Positions 1 to 6,242 of a stretch of 6,851 nucleotides of DNA are shown in pieces (position 1 is the stretch's first letter; the number at the start of each line of letters is the position of its first letter). Both the position numbers and the translations under genes were made by a program. The stretch is taken from assembly GCA_028706735.1 (NCBI GenBank), contig JAQTVS010000144.1:1-6851 (forward strand), given 5' to 3'. The notes under the pieces are model-generated. The model did not search any database. It was not told the origin of the DNA and was given only the letters and a program-made list of their open reading frames with translations. Origin of the DNA: Thiomonas sp. GTDB lineage: Bacteria > Pseudomonadota > Gammaproteobacteria > Burkholderiales > Burkholderiaceae_C.

Positions 1-1248
1 ATTTTCGGTTTCGGCGGCACGGCGCTGTTCGCCACCTCGTACTACATCGTGCAGCGCACCTGCCAGGTGCCGCTGTTCGCCCCCAAGCTGGCCGAGTTCA
101 CCTTCTGGGGCTGGACCGCGGTGATCGTGCTGTGCGCCATCACCTATCCGCTGGGCATCACCAGCGGCAAGGAATACGCCGAACAAGAGTGGCCCATCAG
201 CCTGCTGATCGTCGTCACCTGGGTGGCCTATGCCGTGGTGTTTTTCGGCACCATCATGAAGCGCAAGACGCCGCACATCTACGTGGCGAACTGGTTCTTC
301 GGCGCCTACATCATCACCATCGCGCTGCTCTACATCGTCAACAACATCAAGCTGCCTATCAGCCTGCTGTCTTGGAAGAGCTACTCGGTCTATGGCGGCG
401 CGCAGGACGCGATGATCCAGTGGTGGTACGGCCACAACGCCGTGGGCTTCTTTCTCACCACCTCCTTCCTGGGCATGATGTACTACTTCATCCCCAAGCA
501 GGCCGAGCGTCCGGTGTATTCCTATCGCCTGTCCATCGTGCACTTCTGGGCGCTGATCTTCACCTATATGTGGGCCGGTCCGCACCACCTGCTCTACACC
601 GCGCTGCCCGACTGGACGCAATCGCTGGGCATGGTGTTCTCGCTCATCCTGCTGGCGCCGAGCTGGGGCGGCATGATCAACGGCATGATGACTCTGTCGG
701 GCGCCTGGTACAAGCTGCGTGAGGATCCCATCCTCAAGTTCCTGATCACCGCGCTGTCGTTCTACGGCATGTCCACCTTCGAAGGTCCGATGCTGTCGGT
801 CAAGACGGTGAGCGCGCTGGGTCACTACACCGACTGGATCATCGGCCATGTGCACTCCGGCGCAATGGGCTGGGTCGGCATGATCACAATGGGCAGCCTG
901 TACTACCTGATTCCGCGCTTGTGGGGCCAGACTCAGATGTGGAGCAAGCGCCTCATCGAAGTCCACTTCTGGACGGCGACCATCGGCGTGGTGCTCTACA
1001 TCGCCTCGCTGTGGGTGGCTGGTGTGACCGAAGGACTGATGTGGCGCGCCATGCAGGCTGATGGCTCGCTGACCTACAGCTTCATCGAAAGCATCAAGGC
1101 GGTCATCCCCCTGTACGTCATTCGCGCCATCGGCGGCTCGATTTACCTCTTCGGCATGTGCCTCATGGTCTACAACGCCTGGAGAACCATCCGCCAGGGC
1201 AAGCCCATCGATGCGCCGGTGCCCGCGCTGAGCGCAGCCCACGCCTGA
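1..1248 (+). CDS. ccoN: cbb3-type cytochrome c oxidase subunit I (CcoN), 5'-truncated by the window edge
   Basis: Catalytic subunit of the inner-membrane cbb3 oxidase, which reduces O2 to water and pumps protons. The reading frame is open from base 1, giving 415 residues, against about 470-480 for the family; roughly the first 60 are missing. A GTG at 49 is only an internal Val codon. Visible ligands are the CuB histidine in YGHNAV (codon 433-435), the TYMWAGPHH motif with the tyrosine that is cross-linked in this family (565-567) and two CuB histidines (583-588), and GHVHSG with the haem b3 and low-spin haem b histidines (847-849 and 853-855). The spacing of these residues matches the Pseudomonas stutzeri enzyme as I remember it (207, 251, 257/258, 345/347). 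The remaining low-spin haem b histidine should lie just upstream of the window. Many hydrophobic helices follow one another. It ends in TGA, 19 bp before ccoO, as first gene of the ccoNOQP operon. Confidence 0.98.
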   Translation: MFGFGGTALFATSYYIVQRTCQVPLFAPKLAEFTFWGWTAVIVLCAITYPLGITSGKEYAEQEWPISLLIVVTWVAYAVVFFGTIMKRKTPHIYVANWFFGAYIITIALLYIVNNIKLPISLLSWKSYSVYGGAQDAMIQWWYGHNAVGFFLTTSFLGMMYYFIPKQAERPVYSYRLSIVHFWALIFTYMWAGPHHLLYTALPDWTQSLGMVFSLILLAPSWGGMINGMMTLSGAWYKLREDPILKFLITALSFYGMSTFEGPMLSVKTVSALGHYTDWIIGHVHSGAMGWVGMITMGSLYYLIPRLWGQTQMWSKRLIEVHFWTATIGVVLYIASLWVAGVTEGLMWRAMQADGSLTYSFIESIKAVIPLYVIRAIGGSIYLFGMCLMVYNAWRTIRQGKPIDAPVPALSAAHA

Positions 1249-1257
1249 TCACGATTC

Positions 1258-1261
1258 GGAG
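1258..1261 (+). promoter_or_regulatory. ribosome binding site of ccoO
   Basis: GGAG lies six bases before the ATG at 1268, in the short gap after the ccoN stop codon. It fixes the ccoO start. Confidence 0.7.
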
Positions 1262-1267
1262 ACATTC

Positions 1268-1909
1268 ATGGCAACTTTTAGTCACGAGACCATCGAGAAG
1301 AACATTGGTCTGATGATCGTGCTGGTGGCAATCGTCGTCAGCATTGCCGGGCTGGTTCAGCTCGTGCCCCTGTTCTTCGACAAGAGCACGACCCAGCCCA
1401 TTCCCGGCGTCAAGCCCTATACCGCCTTGCAGCTTGAAGGGCGCGACGTGTACCTGGCCGAGGGCTGCTATCTCTGCCACTCGCAGATGATCCGCCCCTT
1501 GCGCGCCGAGGTCGAGCGCTACGGCCACTACTCGGTGGCGGGGGAGTCGGTCTACGACCATCCCTTCCAGTGGGGCAGCAAGCGCACCGGCCCCGATCTG
1601 GCGCGCGTCGGCGGCAAATATTCCGACGAGTGGCAGCGTCTGCATCTGCGCCAGCCGCGCGACGTCGTGCCGGAAAGCATCATGCCCGCCTACACCTGGC
1701 TGCAGCATCAGCCTGCAGAAGCCGGGCAGATTCAGGCCAAAATGCGCGCCATGCGCACCCTTGGCGTGCCATACACCGATGCTGAAATTGCTGCGGCCCC
1801 TCAGGAACTTGAGGGCAAGACCAAGGAAGACGCGCTGATCGCCTACCTGCAAGGCTTGGGCACTGCACTGAGCAATTACAAGTCCAAGGCCAACTACATC
1901 AACTACTGA
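1268..1909 (+). CDS. ccoO: cbb3-type cytochrome c oxidase subunit II (CcoO), membrane-anchored mono-haem cytochrome c
   Basis: Mono-haem c-type subunit that passes electrons from CcoP to the haem b/b3 centre of CcoN; the haem domain faces the periplasm. The 213-residue product is of normal family length. It has an N-terminal uncleaved membrane anchor at about residues 13-37 ([20 protein letters not shown]), then the haem-binding CYLCH motif at residues 67-71 followed by SQMIRP, a signature of the family. Met139 in ESIMPAY is the likely sixth haem ligand. The C-terminus has the family-typical [10 protein letters not shown] stretch. The start at ATG 1268 is supported by GGAG upstream. It lies between ccoN and ccoQ and is surely co-transcribed with them. 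Confidence 0.98.
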   Translation: MATFSHETIEKNIGLMIVLVAIVVSIAGLVQLVPLFFDKSTTQPIPGVKPYTALQLEGRDVYLAEGCYLCHSQMIRPLRAEVERYGHYSVAGESVYDHPFQWGSKRTGPDLARVGGKYSDEWQRLHLRQPRDVVPESIMPAYTWLQHQPAEAGQIQAKMRAMRTLGVPYTDAEIAAAPQELEGKTKEDALIAYLQGLGTALSNYKSKANYINY

Positions 1910-1914
1910 GGAGG
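1908..1914 (+). promoter_or_regulatory. ribosome binding site of ccoQ
   Basis: GAGGAGG overlaps the end of the ccoO stop codon (TGA 1907-1909) and ends four bases before the ccoQ ATG at 1919. It implies efficient re-initiation on this small gene. Confidence 0.7.
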
Positions 1915-1918
1915 CGCC

Positions 1919-2119
1919 ATGTCCTTTGGCTCGATCGTTCTCGTTCTCTCCATGGTGGTATTCGCCGGCATTGTGTGGTGGGCGTTTTCACCGCGTTTCA
2001 AAAAAACGCATGAAAAGGACGGAATGATCCCCTTCCTTGACTCCAAGAATCATCCGCCCGAATCCTTTGACAAGGACAAGGGCGATGATTCCAAGACATC
2101 CGACAAGAGCAAATCATGA
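1919..2119 (+). CDS. ccoQ: cbb3-type cytochrome oxidase small subunit CcoQ/FixQ
   Basis: Small single-span membrane protein that in other bacteria stabilises the assembled oxidase, especially the CcoP association. The 66 residues contain one hydrophobic helix (about residues 5-22, SIVLVLSMVVFAGIVWWAF) followed by the characteristic WAFSPRFKK boundary, which places the C-terminus in the cytoplasm. The tail after residue 45 is unusually polar and composed largely of D, K and S, and is a little longer than in many homologues. The start at 1919 has a strong ribosome binding site. The stop overlaps the ccoP start by four bases (ATGA at 2116-2119), indicating translational coupling. Identification rests on position and topology as much as on sequence, since the family is weakly conserved. 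Confidence 0.93.
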   Translation: MSFGSIVLVLSMVVFAGIVWWAFSPRFKKTHEKDGMIPFLDSKNHPPESFDKDKGDDSKTSDKSKS

Positions 2120-3060
2120 ACCAGTTCTATTCCCCCGGGTGGGCCTTCTGGATCGGCGGCGTCACCATTGTGTCCATCATCGCCCTGTTCCTTTTTCTGC
2201 GCGGCACGGCGCGGCAGACCGTGTTTCGCGACAAGGCGGGCAACCCCATCGCCACGACCGGCCATGTCTGGGACGGTGATCTGCAGGAATTCAACAATCC
2301 CTTGCCGCGCTGGTGGATGGGTCTATTCATCCTGACGCTGATTTTTGCGGTGATCTATCTGTCGCTCTACGGCGGTTTGGCGTTCTACAAAGGCGTCCTC
2401 GGTTTTTCCAGCGACAAGATGTACCAGCAGGAGTCTGCCGCGTTCGATGCGCGCATCGAACCGCTGTATGCCGCGTACATGAAGACGCCCATTCCCGAAC
2501 TCGCCGCCAACCCGACGGCCATGGCCACCGGGCAGCGCATGTTCCTGACCTACTGTTCGCAATGCCACGGCTCGGATGCTGGCGGCACCAAGGGGTTTCC
2601 TAATCTGACCATCCACAACGCCAACGCCTGGCTATACGGCAACAGCCCGGACGTGCTGGTCGAAACCATCACCAACGGGCGTCTGGGCATGATGCCGCCG
2701 ATGGAAGCGGCCATTGGCGGCAAACCTGGCGTGCTGGCTGTGGCCAACTATGTGCGCAGCCTCAGCGGCATGAACCACGACGCCACACTGGCGGCTCAGG
2801 GCAAGCCCTTGTTCGCCACGGCCTGCGCGGCTTGCCACGCGGCGGATGGCACGGGCAACAAGGCGCTCGGCGCCCCAGACTTGGCCGACCCGAAACGCCA
2901 ATGGCTGTTCGGCTCCAGCATCGAGACCATTTCACACACCATCGAGAAAGGCCGTGCCGGGCAGATGCCAGCGCAGAAAGATTTTCTTTCGCCCGAAAAA
3001 ATCCACCTGTTGGCCGCCTACGTCTACAGCATCAGCCATGGGGCGGAAGCGGCCAAATGA
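2116..3060 (+). CDS. ccoP: cbb3-type cytochrome c oxidase subunit III (CcoP), di-haem cytochrome c
   Basis: Di-haem subunit that receives electrons from soluble or membrane cytochromes c and hands them to CcoO. The 314 residues show two N-terminal membrane helices (about 9-29 and 66-86) separated by a polar loop containing the family motif TGHVWDGDLQEFNNPLPRWW. This is the two-helix form of CcoP. Two cytochrome c domains follow: CSQCH at residues 147-151 and CAACH at 237-241. Probable methionine ligands are in GRLGMMPPM (about 192-193) and GRAGQMPAQ (284). The ATG overlaps the ccoQ stop, with AAGAG at 2105-2109 as likely ribosome binding site. It is the last of the four structural genes; 119 bp without a gene follow. 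Confidence 0.98.
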   Translation: MNQFYSPGWAFWIGGVTIVSIIALFLFLRGTARQTVFRDKAGNPIATTGHVWDGDLQEFNNPLPRWWMGLFILTLIFAVIYLSLYGGLAFYKGVLGFSSDKMYQQESAAFDARIEPLYAAYMKTPIPELAANPTAMATGQRMFLTYCSQCHGSDAGGTKGFPNLTIHNANAWLYGNSPDVLVETITNGRLGMMPPMEAAIGGKPGVLAVANYVRSLSGMNHDATLAAQGKPLFATACAACHAADGTGNKALGAPDLADPKRQWLFGSSIETISHTIEKGRAGQMPAQKDFLSPEKIHLLAAYVYSISHGAEAAK

Positions 3061-3111
3061 GCCACGATTTCTCTGACTGAGTGCTCTGGTTGAACTGGTC
3101 TCAGTTTCGCG

Positions 3112-3136
3112 TCGGGGTGCACGCTGTGCGCCCCGA
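3112..3136 (+). terminator. GC-rich hairpin between ccoP and ccoG (possible attenuator or partial terminator)
   Basis: An 11-bp stem (arms 3112-3122 and 3126-3136, one G-T wobble, loop GCT) lies 51 bp after the ccoP stop. No U-tract follows immediately; the first run of five T is at 3159-3163, over 20 bases downstream, so it is not a classical intrinsic terminator. It could protect the 3' end of a processed ccoNOQP mRNA or lower read-through into ccoGH. The rest of the gap (3061-3179) shows no convincing promoter. Confidence 0.4.
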
Positions 3137-3179
3137 TTCTGCTTGAAGCATCCCCGTATTTTTGAGCCAAAACCGCGCA

Positions 3180-4598
3180 ATGAACGCCAAGGCACCTGAG
3201 CCCAACGAAGACGACATCACGGCCTCTGAAGAGTGGTTGTACGAGATTCGCAAAAAAATCTATTCCCGCTCGGTCACCGGCTGGTTCAACAACTGGCGCG
3301 TGTTCATGGTGGTGTTCACTCAGGTGCTGTTTTACGGGCTGCCCTGGTTGCGGTGGGATGGCAGGCAAGCGGTGTTGCTCGATCTGTCCACCCGCAAGTT
3401 CTACTTCTTCGGCATGATCTTGTGGCCCCAGGACGTGATTTTTCTCGCCCTGCTGCTGATCATCTCGGCCTATGGCCTGTTTCTGTTCACGGCAATTGCC
3501 GGGCGCCTGTTCTGCGGCTACGCCTGCCCGCAAACGGTGTACACCGAGATTTTCATGTGGATCGAGCGCAAGGTCGAAGGCGACCGCCTGGCGCGCATCC
3601 GCCTGGACGGCGCAGACTGGAACGCCAAAAAAATCAGCAAAAAAACGCTCAAGCATGGTTTGTGGATCGCCGTGGCCTTGTGGACGGGGTTCACCTTCGT
3701 TGGCTACTTCACGCCGATCCTGTCGCTTGCAGGGCAGGTCATCAGCGCGAGCCTGAGTCCGTGGCAAACCTTCTGGATTCTGTTCTACGGTTTCGCCACT
3801 TACGGCAACGCGGGTTTCATGCGCGAGCAAGTATGCAAATACATGTGCCCCTATGCGCGATTCCAGTCCGTGATGATCGACAAGGACACCCTGGTCGTCA
3901 CTTACGACACTGAGCGTGGCGAACCGCGGGGCAAGCGCGGCAAGCATGTGGATCCGCGCGCGGAAGGCAAGGGCGATTGCGTGGACTGCAGCATTTGCGT
4001 GCAGGTTTGCCCAACTGGCATCGATATCCGCGACGGTTTGCAATACATGTGCATCGGCTGCGGGGCCTGTGTGGATGCGTGCGATCAGGTCATGGACAAG
4101 GTGGGCTACCCGCGCGGCCTGATCCGCTATTCCAGCGAAAATGCGATGGTCAACAAATGGACCAAGCGCCAGCAGTGGGCGCACTTGCTCCGTCCGCGGA
4201 TTTTGATTTACTCGGCGCTCCTGCTGGTGATGGTGGGACTGTTTGTCGGCGGCCTGGCCACGCGCGATCCGCTGAAAATGAACGTCATGCGCGATCGCGG
4301 CGTGCTCTCGCGCGAGATTCCTGGCGGGCTGGTGGAAAACATCTATCAGATCCAGTTGATGAACACCACGGAGAAGGCGCGGAAAATTCGCATCGAGGTC
4401 AAGGGAATTGACGGCGTTGCCGTTCATGACCGCAATGTCTACGAAGTGCCGGCTTCGACCAACATCCTCGAACCGCTGGAAGTCACCATCCCGGTCGACA
4501 ATGCGAAAAAAGGCATTTACAAAATTGACATCACCGCAGTGTCCGAGGATGCCCAGCCGATTTCCGCATCCAGCAAAACCACATTCATCGTGCCATGA
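3180..4598 (+). CDS. ccoG: cbb3 oxidase maturation protein CcoG (FixG/RdxA), polyferredoxin-like membrane protein
   Basis: Membrane-bound iron-sulfur protein needed for cbb3 maturation; in Rhodobacter it has been described as a cupric reductase supplying Cu(I) for the CuB site. From ATG 3180 it has 472 residues, a usual length. Visible features: membrane helices at about 41-57, 80-107, 160-180, 195-210 and 340-358; the cysteine pair of GRLFCGYACPQTVYTE (112, 116); the pair CKYMCPY (219, 223); and two [4Fe-4S] ferredoxin motifs, CVDCSICVQVCP (267, 270, 273, 277) and CIGCGACVDAC (291, 294, 297, 301). A C-terminal periplasmic Ig-like domain (about 365-472) is typical of FixG. An in-frame TTG at 3162 would add six residues. 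Neither start has a clear ribosome binding site, so I prefer the ATG. The 3' end overlaps an upstream alternative ccoH start by four bases. Confidence 0.97.
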   Translation: MNAKAPEPNEDDITASEEWLYEIRKKIYSRSVTGWFNNWRVFMVVFTQVLFYGLPWLRWDGRQAVLLDLSTRKFYFFGMILWPQDVIFLALLLIISAYGLFLFTAIAGRLFCGYACPQTVYTEIFMWIERKVEGDRLARIRLDGADWNAKKISKKTLKHGLWIAVALWTGFTFVGYFTPILSLAGQVISASLSPWQTFWILFYGFATYGNAGFMREQVCKYMCPYARFQSVMIDKDTLVVTYDTERGEPRGKRGKHVDPRAEGKGDCVDCSICVQVCPTGIDIRDGLQYMCIGCGACVDACDQVMDKVGYPRGLIRYSSENAMVNKWTKRQQWAHLLRPRILIYSALLLVMVGLFVGGLATRDPLKMNVMRDRGVLSREIPGGLVENIYQIQLMNTTEKARKIRIEVKGIDGVAVHDRNVYEVPASTNILEPLEVTIPVDNAKKGIYKIDITAVSEDAQPISASSKTTFIVP

Positions 4599-4611
4599 AC
4601 GCACGCACCAC

Positions 4612-4616
4612 AGGAG
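4612..4616 (+). promoter_or_regulatory. ribosome binding site deciding the ccoH start
   Basis: AGGAG lies five bases before ATG 4622 and favours this start over the ATG at 4595, which overlaps the ccoG stop codon as ATGA and would add nine residues before the conserved PWYREPWPWF segment. Confidence 0.65.
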
Positions 4617-4621
4617 TTGTC

Positions 4622-5101
4622 ATGCACGCAGCAGCCCCCCGTCCCTGGTACCGCGAACCCTGGCCCTGGTTTCTCATTGCCCTGCCCATGATCGCCGTGG
4701 TGGCCAGCATCTACACCATTTATCTGGCTACCCGCGCCCCGGACAGCCTGGTGACCGATCACTATTACAAAAAAGGGCTCGCTGTTGGCGGCGATATCCA
4801 GCGCGAGCGGCATGCGCAGGCACTGCACCTGTCGGGCGTGATGTCAGTTGCTGCGGGGCGCATCGACCTGAAGCTGAACCAGCCTATTGCGCTGGACACC
4901 CTGCACCTGATGCTGCGCCATCCCTTGTCGAATCAGAAAGACGTGCAGATTGATCTGCATCGCAGTGCGTCGGGACGCTATAGCGCGTTTTCTCCGCCGC
5001 TGGAGGCCGTGCGATACCGCGTGCATGTGGAAACCGCCGACTGGCGTCTGGCGGGGGTGTGGGTTCCTGGAACGATGCTGACGCTTGAACCGGGTGTCTA
5101 G
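4622..5101 (+). CDS. ccoH: cbb3 oxidase assembly protein CcoH (FixH family)
   Basis: Small membrane protein required for assembly or stability of the cbb3 complex in other bacteria. From ATG 4622 it has 159 residues. It begins with the FixH-typical PRPWYREPWPWF, then a single membrane helix (about residues 17-36), then the family motif DHYYKKGLAV (46-55). The rest (about 60-159) is predicted to lie in the periplasm as a beta-rich domain. A start at 4595, coupled to the ccoG stop, is possible but less likely because AGGAG precedes 4622. The TAG stop at 5099-5101 lies inside the left end of the repeat element at 5098-5296, so the gene ends exactly where the element begins. No ccoI or ccoS follows, unlike many cco loci. 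Confidence 0.93.
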   Translation: MHAAAPRPWYREPWPWFLIALPMIAVVASIYTIYLATRAPDSLVTDHYYKKGLAVGGDIQRERHAQALHLSGVMSVAAGRIDLKLNQPIALDTLHLMLRHPLSNQKDVQIDLHRSASGRYSAFSPPLEAVRYRVHVETADWRLAGVWVPGTMLTLEPGV

Positions 5102-5296
5102 GAGCCTGTCGGGCTTTGGTCGTCGAAAGCGAAAATGGGGCCCAGCGAGGACAGTTTTTGCCGGATTTGCAGACCCATAGCCCCGCTATGGGTCAAAAAG
5201 ACGGTGAAAACGAGCTTGCGAAGTTTCGGCGTCGCCAAAAATGGACTGCTGCGACCCATTTGCAGCCGACGATTCCAAAGCCCGACAGGCTCCTAG
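5098..5296. repeat. MITE-like or REP-like hairpin element with perfect 22-bp inverted ends bounded by CTAG
   Basis: The ends are perfect inverted copies of 22 bp (5098-5119 and 5275-5296): CTAG followed by GAGCCTGTCGGGCTTTGG on the left, and its reverse complement on the right. Pairing continues imperfectly inward. For example, TCGTCG at 5120-5125 faces CGACGA at 5267-5272, offset by two bases, and GAAAATGGGGCCCAGCGAG (from about 5131) faces a related stretch near 5247-5260. Almost all 199 bp can thus fold into one long imperfect hairpin with a smaller perfect hairpin at 5172-5194. It encodes no plausible protein. CTAG is itself palindromic and may be a 4-bp target duplication rather than part of the ends. 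A non-autonomous element mobilised by a transposase acting elsewhere is the simplest reading; that is inference. Confidence 0.75.
5172..5194. repeat. perfect inner hairpin of the repeat element
   Basis: GACCCATAGC (5172-5181) and GCTATGGGTC (5185-5194) form a perfect 10-bp stem with loop CCC. AAAAAG follows on the + strand and no U-tract follows on either strand, so an intrinsic terminator is unlikely. It forms part of the central region of the longer hairpin. Confidence 0.7.
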
Positions 5297-5378
5297 GGCC
5301 TGTTCGCGCTATTCCCGTCTTGCATTCCGCCCCGTCAGGGGGGCAACACGCGTGCAGACATCGCGCCGACAGTCCAAC
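5297..5378. other. intergenic remainder between the repeat element and the fnr terminator
   Basis: No gene is visible here. A weak hairpin, GCCCC/GGGGC-type, spans about 5329-5344 with no T-run. The stretch begins GGCCTGTTCGCG directly after CTAG and resembles the left end of the preceding element (GAGCCTGT) over a few bases. No terminator for the + strand cco operon is recognisable. Confidence 0.4.
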
Positions 5379-5403
5379 AAAAAAGGCGCCGCGAGGCGCC
5401 CTG
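5379..5403 (-). terminator. intrinsic terminator of fnr
   Basis: Read on the minus strand, a GGCGCC / TCGC loop / GGCGCC hairpin (5385-5400), extended by a G-U and an A-U pair, is followed at once by six T (5379-5384 as A on the + strand). It lies 44 bp past the fnr stop. On the + strand the same hairpin has no U-tract, so it serves only the minus-strand gene. Confidence 0.85.
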
Positions 5404-5415
5404 AGCGAACCGTTG

Positions 5416-5436
5416 CACCCCGAAGCGAATGGGGTG
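5416..5436 (-). other. small stem-loop in the 3' untranslated region of fnr
   Basis: CACCCC (5416-5421) and GGGGTG (5431-5436) form a 6-bp stem with a 9-base loop, between the fnr stop and its terminator. There is no T-run. It may stabilise the mRNA end or be chance in GC-rich sequence. Confidence 0.35.
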
Positions 5437-5446
5437 ATTGCTCATC

Positions 5447-6184
5447 TCAACCCTGCGGCATGAGCAGCTCGCCCAGCGACTTGCGATCGGTAATGCGGAT
5501 CTGGCGCTGCGCCACATGAATCAAACCGGCTGAATGGAACTTTGACATCAGGCGGCTGACCGTCTCCAGTTTCAGACCCAGATAGCTGCCAATTTCTTCC
5601 CGGCTCATGCGCAGCACAAATTCATCGGGCGACAGGCCGCGCGCCTTGAAACGCTCGGACAGATCGAGGAGAAAACGGGCGAGACGCTCATCGGCGTGCA
5701 TGCTGCCCAGGGAGAACTGGTCTTGCTGCGCGCGGATGAGTTTGTTGCCGACGATGCAGTGCAACTGGTGCTGCAACGAGGGCAGGTCGCGGGTGGTGGT
5801 TTCCAGGGCGCGCAGATCGATTTCGCAGGCCTCGCTGTCTTCCAGCGCCACGGTGTCAGTGAAATAGGTATGCTGGCCCAGGCCTTCCAGACCCATCAGT
5901 TCGCCCGGAATATGGAATCCGACAATCTGTTCTCGGCCATCGGGGCTGGTGACATACGATTTGAATGAGCCCGCATGCACCGAATACACCTTGGTCATCG
6001 ACTGCCCGGAACTGAACAGCACCTCGCCCTTCTGCACGCGGACGGTGGCCTGGATGACATCGCGAATTCGCCCCATTTCCGACGGCTGCAATGCGATCGG
6101 CAAGCAGAATTTGCTTTGAAAGCACACATCGCAAGGATGGGGTTTTTCCATCTGCGTGGCGGTAGGTGTCGGGGTCGATTTCAT
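5447..6184 (-). CDS. fnr: FNR-type oxygen-responsive transcriptional regulator (CRP/FNR family)
   Basis: Cytoplasmic dimeric regulator that carries an oxygen-labile [4Fe-4S] cluster and binds TTGAT-N4-ATCAA sites when oxygen is low; such proteins (FNR, ANR, FnrL) commonly activate cco operons. From ATG 6184 it has 245 residues. The cluster cysteines are at 18, 21, 27 and 120, each two less than the E. coli set 20/23/29/122. The cyclic-nucleotide-like sensor domain spans about 35-150. The C-terminal helix-turn-helix has the recognition helix LETVSRLM, with Glu207, Ser210 and Arg211 equivalent to the FNR specificity residues 209, 212 and 213. The frame stays open upstream to 6388 but would run antisense through the neighbouring gene, and the cysteine spacing supports 6184. 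No Shine-Dalgarno sequence precedes either ATG 6184 or ATG 6151. It is convergent with ccoH and divergent from the next gene. Confidence 0.95.
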   Translation of the reverse strand: MKSTPTPTATQMEKPHPCDVCFQSKFCLPIALQPSEMGRIRDVIQATVRVQKGEVLFSSGQSMTKVYSVHAGSFKSYVTSPDGREQIVGFHIPGELMGLEGLGQHTYFTDTVALEDSEACEIDLRALETTTRDLPSLQHQLHCIVGNKLIRAQQDQFSLGSMHADERLARFLLDLSERFKARGLSPDEFVLRMSREEIGSYLGLKLETVSRLMSKFHSAGLIHVAQRQIRITDRKSLGELLMPQG

Positions 6185-6242
6185 AAATTGTGATGTTGCG
6201 ATATTTGCTTCAATTGATGTTTGCAGAATACAGCAGAATGCG
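6185..6242. promoter_or_regulatory. divergent promoter region between fnr and the TauE/SafE-like gene
   Basis: This 58-bp AT-richer gap must carry or border the start signals of both genes. It contains the palindrome TCAATTGA (6210-6217), which overlaps one perfect FNR half-site TTGAT (6214-6218), but no second half-site lies at the proper spacing. No good -35/-10 pair stands out on either strand, so this is a positional call. Confidence 0.5.

Noticed and set aside
49..51. GTG as the ccoN start
   Set aside because: The frame is open to base 1 and conserved CcoN sequence continues upstream of it; the gene is simply cut by the window.
1163..1852. 229-codon open frame on the minus strand over the ccoN end and ccoO
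   Set aside because: It overlaps conserved ccoO coding sequence, has no recognisable domain and no supporting start signal.
3090..3103. FNR-box-like TTGAA-N4-TCTCA upstream of ccoG
   Set aside because: Only about half of the consensus positions fit, mostly in one half-site, so it is not above chance.
3024..4604. 526-codon open frame on the minus strand, antisense to all of ccoG
   Set aside because: ccoG on the + strand has unmistakable conserved motifs; the antisense product is rich in H, R, A and Q with no recognisable domain, typical of the shadow of a GC-rich gene.
4595..4621. Earlier ccoH start coupled to the ccoG stop by ATGA
   Set aside because: A clear AGGAG precedes ATG 4622, and the conserved FixH N-terminus begins just after that codon; the upstream start stays possible but second best.
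5116..5463. 115-codon + strand frame across the repeat element and terminator
   Set aside because: It translates the inverted-repeat element and crosses the minus-strand terminator into the fnr end; the product has no protein-like features.
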